A stretch of 64,000 nucleotides of DNA from Rhodoferax sp. GW822-FHT02A01 (lineage in GTDB: Bacteria; Pseudomonadota; Gammaproteobacteria; Burkholderiales; Burkholderiaceae_C). The notes below the pieces were generated by a model. That model saw only the letters and a program-made list of their open reading frames with translations. It did no database searches and had not been told where the DNA came from. The stretch lies in the NCBI RefSeq assembly GCF_038784515.1, contig NZ_CP152376.1:868001-932000 (forward strand). The letters run 5' to 3'. This document shows positions 8,786 through 16,600 of this stretch, piece by piece; position 1 is the stretch's first letter; every line of letters starts with the position of its first letter. The translations under genes and the position numbers were made by a program.

Positions 8786-9443
8786 CACGCAGTCTGCCGA
8801 TGCCTTGCCGGAATTGGCGTCACCCGCGCCGGACTGGTGTGCACAGATTGCGGCCTTGCGTCAGCACAGTGGTGCACAACGGGAACAGGTGCGCCTGCAC
8901 TATCTGGACCTGCTGGCCACCAGGGTGCAGACACAGCAGGAGCCGGTGAAGCGCATGCTGGAAGCCAAACTGATCCGGGCGCTGCAAGAGTTGCAGTCCC
9001 GCCTGGACCAGAACCAACCGCCGTCTGTGCACGATGGCGCACAGGCCACCGGCGCAGCATCCGCAATGTCACCGCTGCGGGCCTTGGTTCACAGTTTGTC
9101 ACAATATTCTGCCGATTCCCGGGATGCATCTGATGCGCTGGCGCAGCGTGCCGATGCCACGGCACGCCCTGAATTGAAATCGGTACGCAAATTCAGAAAG
9201 ACCTGGTCCCGTCTCAGTACCGACAAGCAACTGCGGCAAGCGCTGGATCAGGCCCCCAAGAATGCCGGCCCGATCAACTCCCACATGCTGGTATTGCGCT
9301 CACTGGCCTTGATGCGGGACATCTCGCCCGACTACATGAACCGCTTCATGTCGTACGCCGATGCCTTGCTGTGTCTGGAGCAAAGCGAAAAAACCACACT
9401 GCCCGCTGCCAAACCGCGACGCGCGCGACGTGCGGCAAAGTAG
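8760..9443 (+). CDS. DUF2894 family protein
   Basis: Fourth gene of the motor-like operon, 227 residues, overlapping the OmpA-like gene by 26 bases. The N-terminal half is a helical region (DWCAQIAALRQHSG through LIRALQELQSRL, about 25-82). After a flexible linker comes a conserved C-terminal block with RKFRKTWSRLSTDKQL (about 142-157) and MRDISPDYMNRFMSYADALLCLE. It ends in a very basic tail (PRRARRAAK). No membrane segment or signal peptide is seen. DUF2894 proteins have no known activity; the position suggests a cytoplasmic accessory of the DUF802/OmpA complex. Confidence 0.8.
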   Translation: MTAQHPSNSTQSADALPELASPAPDWCAQIAALRQHSGAQREQVRLHYLDLLATRVQTQQEPVKRMLEAKLIRALQELQSRLDQNQPPSVHDGAQATGAASAMSPLRALVHSLSQYSADSRDASDALAQRADATARPELKSVRKFRKTWSRLSTDKQLRQALDQAPKNAGPINSHMLVLRSLALMRDISPDYMNRFMSYADALLCLEQSEKTTLPAAKPRRARRAAK

Positions 9444-9447
9444 GCAG

Positions 9448-9960
9448 TTACTGGACTTTTTCCTTGTCCATTTCGGCAATGATGCGCGGCGTCAGATCGG
9501 CGGTTTTGGACGCATAGATCGCATGCTGCAATATCAGGTCATAGTTCTCATCCTTGGCAATGCGAAGCACCACCTTGTTGATGAGATCCAGCACCTTCTG
9601 GATTCCGGCACGCTTCTGTGTTTCCAGATCGGCCTGGAAGTCGCGCTGTTCTTTCTGGATATCATGCTCCAGGTCCGCAACTTCCTTCCGGCGCGTAGCG
9701 CGTTGCGATTCGGTCAGGGTCGGACCTTCGCGCTCCAGCAGCGCTGCTTTCTGCTTGAAGGCTTCAATCCGCTTGCCGATCGCGGCACTGCGGGGTGCAA
9801 ATTCGTCATTCAGTTTCTTGCTCGCGCTCTGAGCAAATTTGGAATCACGCAAGATGATGTCCGGTGAAACTGAACCAATCTTGGGAACCTGCGCCATTGC
9901 CGGTACGGCAGCGACACACGTTGAAAGCACCAGGGCTGCAAAGAAGTTTTTGATCATCAT
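9448..9960 (-). CDS. OmpH/Skp-family periplasmic chaperone
   Basis: A 170-residue secreted protein that would hold unfolded outer-membrane proteins in the periplasm. It has a signal peptide (MIKNFFAALVLSTCVAAVPAMA, cut after AMA at about 23), a short beta strand region, and two long charged helices (about 55-130) that form the tentacles of Skp trimers. It starts ATG ATG at 9960; ribosome binding signal is weak. It is convergent with DUF2894, with only 4 bases between the stops. It is not next to bamA or lpxD, the usual skp neighbours, so it is probably a second, Skp-like copy. Confidence 0.8.
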   Translation of the reverse strand: MMIKNFFAALVLSTCVAAVPAMAQVPKIGSVSPDIILRDSKFAQSASKKLNDEFAPRSAAIGKRIEAFKQKAALLEREGPTLTESQRATRRKEVADLEHDIQKEQRDFQADLETQKRAGIQKVLDLINKVVLRIAKDENYDLILQHAIYASKTADLTPRIIAEMDKEKVQ

Positions 9961-10064
9961 CAGGATTGTCGTTGGTTTTGAAAGAGTTGGCTGATCAGCG
10001 TCTGGCTTGAAACCATTGCACTGACTATGATGGAAATCGAACGGAAGTTTGTGAAGGAATACTT

Positions 10065-10625
10065 ATGAGCCCATCCACCACCACGCGCTACAGCGCTTTC
10101 ACCCAGATGTTGCACTGGACCACTGCCATCCTGGTACTGGTCGCCTTCATCTACGGACCGGGTGGCCCGGAAAACCGCGTCTATCTGAGCAGCCGCGATG
10201 GCGAACGCATGATCCATGAGACCCTGGGCATGGCCGTGTTTGCCATTTCGCTGCTGCGCATCCTCTGGCGCATGCTGGACACCGCGCCCGCGCCGGAACC
10301 CATGGCGCGCTGGATGCACATCAGCTCCAAGGCCGTGCAGGGCATTCTGTATCTGCTGTTGCTGTTGGTGCCCGCCACCGCCGTCCTGGGTGCCTGGTTC
10401 GAGGGCCACGCCGTGGTGCTGGCTACCGGCATCCAGATTGCTCCCCCCATGGCCGAAGCACATGCACTGGGCGCCACACTGGCCGAGGTGCATGGCTGGT
10501 TGGGTGACGTGATTCTGTGGGTCGCTGGGCTGCATGCGGCCGCAGCCATCTACCACCACCTGGTGCTCAAGGACGGCGTTCTGCGGTCCATGCTGCCAGC
10601 CAGCGTGCTTGCCAATCGCAAGTAG
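10065..10625 (+). CDS. cytochrome b561 family protein
   Basis: A small four-helix inner-membrane b-type cytochrome (186 residues) that passes electrons from quinol or superoxide. Hydrophobic segments lie at about 14-32, 51-70, 85-110 and 145-165. Candidate haem-ligand histidines sit in MLHWTTA (His17), MIHETLG (His51), and the HGWLGD and HHLVLKDG regions of the last helices. The ATG at 10065 has AAGGA 8 bases upstream. It is monocistronic: divergent from the Skp-like gene and convergent with the glucan synthase. The electron partner cannot be read from context. Confidence 0.85.
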   Translation: MSPSTTTRYSAFTQMLHWTTAILVLVAFIYGPGGPENRVYLSSRDGERMIHETLGMAVFAISLLRILWRMLDTAPAPEPMARWMHISSKAVQGILYLLLLLVPATAVLGAWFEGHAVVLATGIQIAPPMAEAHALGATLAEVHGWLGDVILWVAGLHAAAAIYHHLVLKDGVLRSMLPASVLANRK

Positions 10626-10658
10626 CGCCACGCCTTTCGTTGCGGTTGCGGTTTCCAT

Positions 10659-13600
10659 TCAGGCAGCAATCTGCACAGTGATAGTGTGGTTTGCATGGTC
10701 GTCCCGCAGCGCGGCTGTGCCGCCGTCCTGCGGCACGCCGTCCAACAGCACGACCGGCTTTGCGCCAGCCGCCACACGCACCACGTCAATCGCATACACC
10801 GTGTCGCCAAAGCAGTACTGCATGCCAAAGCCCGGCCACTGTGCGGGAATGCAGGGTGCGAAGTGCAGCGTCTGCGCCTGCAGCCGCAGGCCCAGCAGGG
10901 ACTCGGTGACGAGCCGGTACATCCAGCTCGCTGACCCGGTGTACCAGGTCCAGCCACCACGCCCTATATGGGGTGCCACCGCATACACGTCCGCTGCCAC
11001 CACATAGGGCTCCACCTGGTAGAGCGCCGTCGCAGCCGCAGTGCTGCCATGGCGCACCGGGTTGATCAGGTCGAAGCATTCCCAGGCGCGCTCGGCGTCC
11101 TGCGCGGCGGCAAACGCCATCACGGCCCAGATGGCGGCATGCGTGTACTGGCCACCGTTTTCACGCACGCCCGGCAGATAGCCCTTGATGTAACCGGGGT
11201 TGAGTGGTGAGGTGTCAAAAGGCGGTGTGAGCAACTGGATCAGACCGGCCTGCCGGTTCACCAGACGCTGGTCCACCGCATTCATGGCGCTGAGGTTGCG
11301 CTGCGCGTCACCCGCACCCGAGAGCACGGCCCAGCTCTGCGTGACCGAGTCGATCTGGCATTCGGTGTTGGTGACCGAGCCCAGCGCGGTGCCATCATCA
11401 AAGAAGGCGCGCCGGTACCAGCTTCCATCCCAGCCGTGTTCGGCAATGTTTTCGCGCAGCACGCTGGCCGCGGCCAGACACTCGTCGGCAAATGCGTCAT
11501 CTCCATACGCACGCGCCAGCGGCGCAAAACGTGTGAGCGTGTCAAACAGAAAGAAGGCCAGCCACACGCTTTCTCCGCGCCCTTGCAGGCCCACCAGATT
11601 CATGCCGTCGTTCCAGTCACCCGAACCCATCAGGGGCAGACCGTGTGTGCCAAAGCGCAGGCCGTGGCGCAGCGCTCGCACGCAATGCTGGTACAGCGTG
11701 GCCCGCTCTTCCGACACCGTGGGCAGGTCGTAGTACGAGTCCTCTTCCGGGTTGAGGGCGCGCCCCTGCAAGAAGGGCATGCTCTCGTCCAGCACACCGG
11801 TGTCGCCACTGCTTTGCACGTAACGGCAGGCGGCCTGGGCCAACCACAGGTAGTCATCCGAACAATGCGTGCGCACGCCACGCCCTTGCGGCGGATGCCA
11901 CCAATGCTGCACGTCGCCTTCGACGAACTGACGCGCCGCACTGCGCAGCAGATGTTCGCGCAGCAGCGCGGGCTCGCTGTGCACCAGCGCCATGCAATCC
12001 TGCAGCTGATCGCGAAAGCCAAAGGCACCACCCGACTGGTAGAAGCCGGTGCGTGCCCACAGTCGGCAGGCCAGCGTCTGGTATTGCAGCCAGCCATTGG
12101 CCAGCAGGTTCAGCGCAGCATCCGGTGTGTGCACTTGCACTGCGCCCAGGGTGCGGGCCCAATAGGTGTGCACCGCCTGCAGGGCATTGTTCTGGCCGTG
12201 CGGTTCACGCAGGTTCTGCACCATGACGCGGGCATCGTCCATGCCACGGCGTCCCGCAGCACCCAGACGAAAGATGATTTCGCGCTCCTGCCCCGGCAGC
12301 AGCTCGAACGGCACCTGCACCGCAGCGCAGGGGTCCATGCCGGCGCCCACGCGATTGGACAGGCTGGTGCGGCGCATGGCGGCCGGATTTCGCAGCGTGC
12401 CGTTGCGACCCAGGAATTCACGCCGGTCCGCACTCACGCTGACGCCATGCGCTCGCGTGGCACCGTCGGCATCAAAGAACGCCATTCGGTCACCGAACTC
12501 CGGGTTGTAGGGGTTGCGGGCCAGAATGGCGCCGCTGTTCGGGTCGAGTTCTGTGGTGACGTGCATGGCCGAGCGGGGCTGCAGATCCCCCAGCACCCAC
12601 TCCACGTATCCGGTGGCAGAGAGCCTGCGCGTCTGTGCAGAAAGGTTGCGCACCTTCAGGCACGAGAACTTGATGGCCGCTTCCAGATCCACGAACACCG
12701 TCAACTCGGATGCAATGCCATCCTGCTCATGGGTAAAGGTGCTGTAGCCAAAGCCGTGGCGGGTGACGTAGTTGCCAGCGCCACCACAAGGCAGTGCCGT
12801 GGGTGACCAGAAGCTGCCCGAGTCCTCATCACGGATGTAGATAGCCTCGCCGCAGCTGTCGCCAACTGGGTCGTTGCTCCAGGGCGTGTAGCGGAACTCA
12901 TGTGCGTTCTCGCTCCAGGTGTAGGCACTGCCACTCTCCGATATCACGGTACCAAAGCGCGCATTGGCAATCACGTTGACCCACGGCAGCGGGGTGAGGA
13001 CCGACTTGCCGCCACTGGCAGCGTGGGTGGTGATGACGTACTCGCGTCCATCGGCAGAGAAACCTCCCAGCCCGTTGAAGAACTGCAGTGCAGGCTCCAC
13101 TGGTTCGGGGCCAGCCAATCGCGGCACGACCTGACGTGAGGCATACACCAGTTGCGGCGGCATCTCGCGTGCATCGCGGGCCTGGTGACGATTGGCCTGG
13201 TCCTTGAGGCTGCCCTGCGTGTCGGTGATGATGACGCGCGCCACGGTCTGGAACAGCGTGCGGTCTTCCGGCGACATCTGTTCGGCCGCACGCACGAAGA
13301 TGCCTCCGGGTCTGTCCGTCAGATTGGCCTCTATGCCTGCGGCAATCAGCCCCAGGATCTGGTCCTGCAAGGCCTGACGGTAACCGGCATGGTCCTCGTT
13401 CCAGATCACCAGATCCACCGCCAGCCCCTTGAGACGCCAGTAGGCATGGGCCTGCACCAGCTGGCGCACCAGCTCGATGTTGTCCAGACTGCTGATCTGC
13501 AGCAGCACCATGGGTAGATCGCCCGAGACGCCATAGCCCCATAGACCCGACTGGCCGCGGCGGTTGCGCGCCAGAACCATATTGGGTGCGCGCTGCGCCG

Positions 13601-16600
13601 GGTTGGCATAGATCACGGAGCTGGCCAGACGTGCGAACACCTGGGCATCGCCCTCGGAGGCGTTGATCTGCTGCAGATTGACCCAGGCATGCGTCATGGC
13701 CAACTCGAAGACACGGTCAGCCAGATGCATGTCGCGGTACTTGTCCACCAGCGCCAGTGCCGCAGTGCGCTCGGCACAGACGCCTGTCACCATGTCCACG
13801 GTCACGGTCTGGCGCGGCTCCAGCGTGATGCGCTGGCGAATGGACACGATCGGGTCCAGCACCGCGCCTTGCGTGTCGGACAGCAGCACGCGCTCGGTCA
13901 TGGCCAGAGGCGCGTCCAGCGAGCGGGTGCGCCCCACAAACGCCATGCGGTCGGTTTCGTACGAGATGGTTTGTGCATCCGCTCCATGCACCGCCATCAG
14001 ATGGAACAGCCACAGTGAAGCCTCGGAGTCCGAGCGCGGTCTGCGATGGCACAGGATGGCCTGGCGCTCACGCACAATTTCGGTCTGCACAAACAGATTG
14101 CTGAAGGCCGGATGCAGTGCGTCGGATGCAGCCGTTGCCAGCACCACTTCGGCGTAGCTGGTGATCTCTATGGTGCGGCGGCTGCGCGAGCGGTTGGTGA
14201 TGCGGGTGCGGCGCAATTCGATATCGTCTTCGGGCGAAACCACCATTTCGGTGTAGCTCTCGAAGTCGTTGTCCCGCCGGCGGAACTCCACCCGTCCTTC
14301 GGAAAAGATGGCCTCGTAGCTGTCGCTGTGGCGCAATACCGGCTGATGCGCCGCTGACCAGAATTCACCGCTGTCCACATCGCGCAGGTAGCAGAAGTTG
14401 CCCCAGTTGTCGCGCGTGGCGTCTTCGTGCCAGCGGGTCACGGCAATGTCTTTCCAGCGGCTGTAGCCGGCGCCCGACTGGCTCACCATCACGTGGTAAC
14501 GCCCGTTGGAGAGCAGCTGCACTTCGGGTGTGGCCAGGTCGGGATTGCGCAGCACCCGCATCGGCGACCCCTGCCCCATGGAGCTGGTCTGTATCTCGGA
14601 CAGATCCGCCGCCGTCTGGGCATGGAAGATGGCGGCGTTGGGAACACGCTCCTGCAGCAACAGCATGGTGGCCTGGAACAGCGGATCACTGCAAAAGCGC
14701 TTTTGCATGGGCTGCTCCAGCAGCACGTGGGCCAGCGACAGCAAGGTCATGCCCTGGTGATGGGCCATGAAGGAGCGCACGATGGCGCCACTCTGACCGC
14801 GCGGCAGGCGTGCCGGCGTGTAGTCCATGGCCTCGTACATCCCGTAGGCACCCTGCAGTCCGGTATCGGCCAGGCGTTGCAGATTCTTGCAGGCTTGCTC
14901 GGGCATGATCATCAGCGCCAAGGCCGAGGCATAGGGTGCGACCACCAAGTCCGCGGACAGCCCACGCTTCAGCCCCAAGCCCGGCACCCCGAAGGCGTGG
15001 TACTGGTAGTTCAGGGCCGCGTCCACGGCGTTGTAGCCCGACTCGGAAATGCCCCACGGCACACCCTGCTGGTCGCCATAGGCAATCTGCCTTTGCACCA
15101 CGGTGCGGCTGGTCTGGGCCAGCAGCGTATTGGCATACACCGGCATGACCAGATTGGGCATGAGGTATTCGAACATGGACCCGCTCCAGGACAGCAGCGT
15201 GGGCGCATCGCCCGCCGAGGTGAGCAGCCGCCCCAGTGCAAACCAGTTCTCCTGCGGTACCTCACCCAGCGCGATGGCGACGAAGCTGCACAGACGTGCC
15301 TCGCTGGCCAACAGGTCGTAGTAGCCGGTATCGCGACGCTGCTCGTCCACGTTGTAACCCACCGCGATCAGATGGCGCGCGCTGTCGTACAGAAAGCTGT
15401 AGTCCGCACGCGCCATGGTGGTGGCCTGCATGGCCAGTGCTGCAATCGTCTGCATGCGCGCCTGCGCCTGGGCATTGCCGGTGGCCGCCAGCGCGCGCAA
15501 AGTGGGCACGTTGTCGCCAGCGAACATAGCCGCCAGATCCAGCTCAGGCAGCAGCAGATGCAGGTCGTCAAGCGCATCACGACATTGCGCCTGCAGCGCC
15601 TGCGCCCACACCTGCATGGCAGATGCTGCGTGAACCGTGCTGTCTTCGGCCAGACGCGAAAGCACCGAGGCGGCCAGGGCATCGGTACTGGCCAGGCGCA
15701 AGGCGACATCGCGCAGGGTGAGTGCAGGCGCATCACAGGCCGCCTCCAGTCCCAGGCGCAGGTGTTCGATGGCCTGGGTCAGGGCGACGCCAGCATGGGC
15801 ATCCACCACGTCCTGCAGATTGGCCAGGGCATCCACCATGCCCTCGAACGTGCGCGCATGAACCACCGGCTGGTCCAGTAAATCCAGCAGCGCCGGGCGC
15901 AGCGTGAGCAGATGACCCGACAGATTTCCGCTGTCCACCGCAGAGACGTAGCGTGGCTGCAGGGGCAGACCGGTCAGTGTGTCGTACCAGTTGAAGAAGT
16001 GGCCGTTGTGACGCTCCAGCCGCTGCATGGATTGCAGCGCGTCGCTGCTGCGTGCAACCAGTGTTGCGCCGCTGATGTAGCCGAAATCAAAGGCGGCCAC
16101 GTTTGCCAGCAGCGCCAGCCCCATGTTGGTCGGCGAGGTGCGGTGGGCCAGCACGGCAACCGGATGCTCCTGGTAATTGTCAGGCGGCAGCCAACGGTCC
16201 TGCGCGGTCACAAATTCCTCGAAGAAGCGCCAGGTCTTGCGCGTGAGCTTGCGCAGGAACAGGATCTGGCCCGCACCCAGATGCACCGCACGCTCGGACA
16301 AGGGGCGGCTGAGCCACCAGGCCAGCGCTGGGGCTAGAAACCACAGAACGAGCACCGGAACCACAGCAGCCAGGCTGCTGCCGTGCGGGGCATCCTGGAA
16401 CAACCACCATGCGATACCCAGAGCCAGTACAGGCGACACCCCCATACGGCAGGTGGTACGCAGCAAGTCCGCCATGCTGCCCGGCACGGTTGCCGCAAGG
16501 CGGGGTGATCCAGGAGGCGGTGGCGCGTCCGATGCCTGCCACTCCAGCAGGCGATGGTGGGTCAGCAGCACACGCACATTGGTACGCACGATGGCCAGCA

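Noticed and set aside
5398..9443. Zorya antiphage system
   Set aside because: DUF802 plus the OmpA-like protein resemble ZorA and ZorB in layout, but ZorC and ZorD (helicase) are absent and the other two genes are DUF3348 and DUF2894, so the name is not justified.
14427..15881. 484-residue plus-strand open frame inside the glucan synthase
   Set aside because: Antisense shadow of the intact 2911-residue gene in high-GC DNA; no start signal or recognisable domain.
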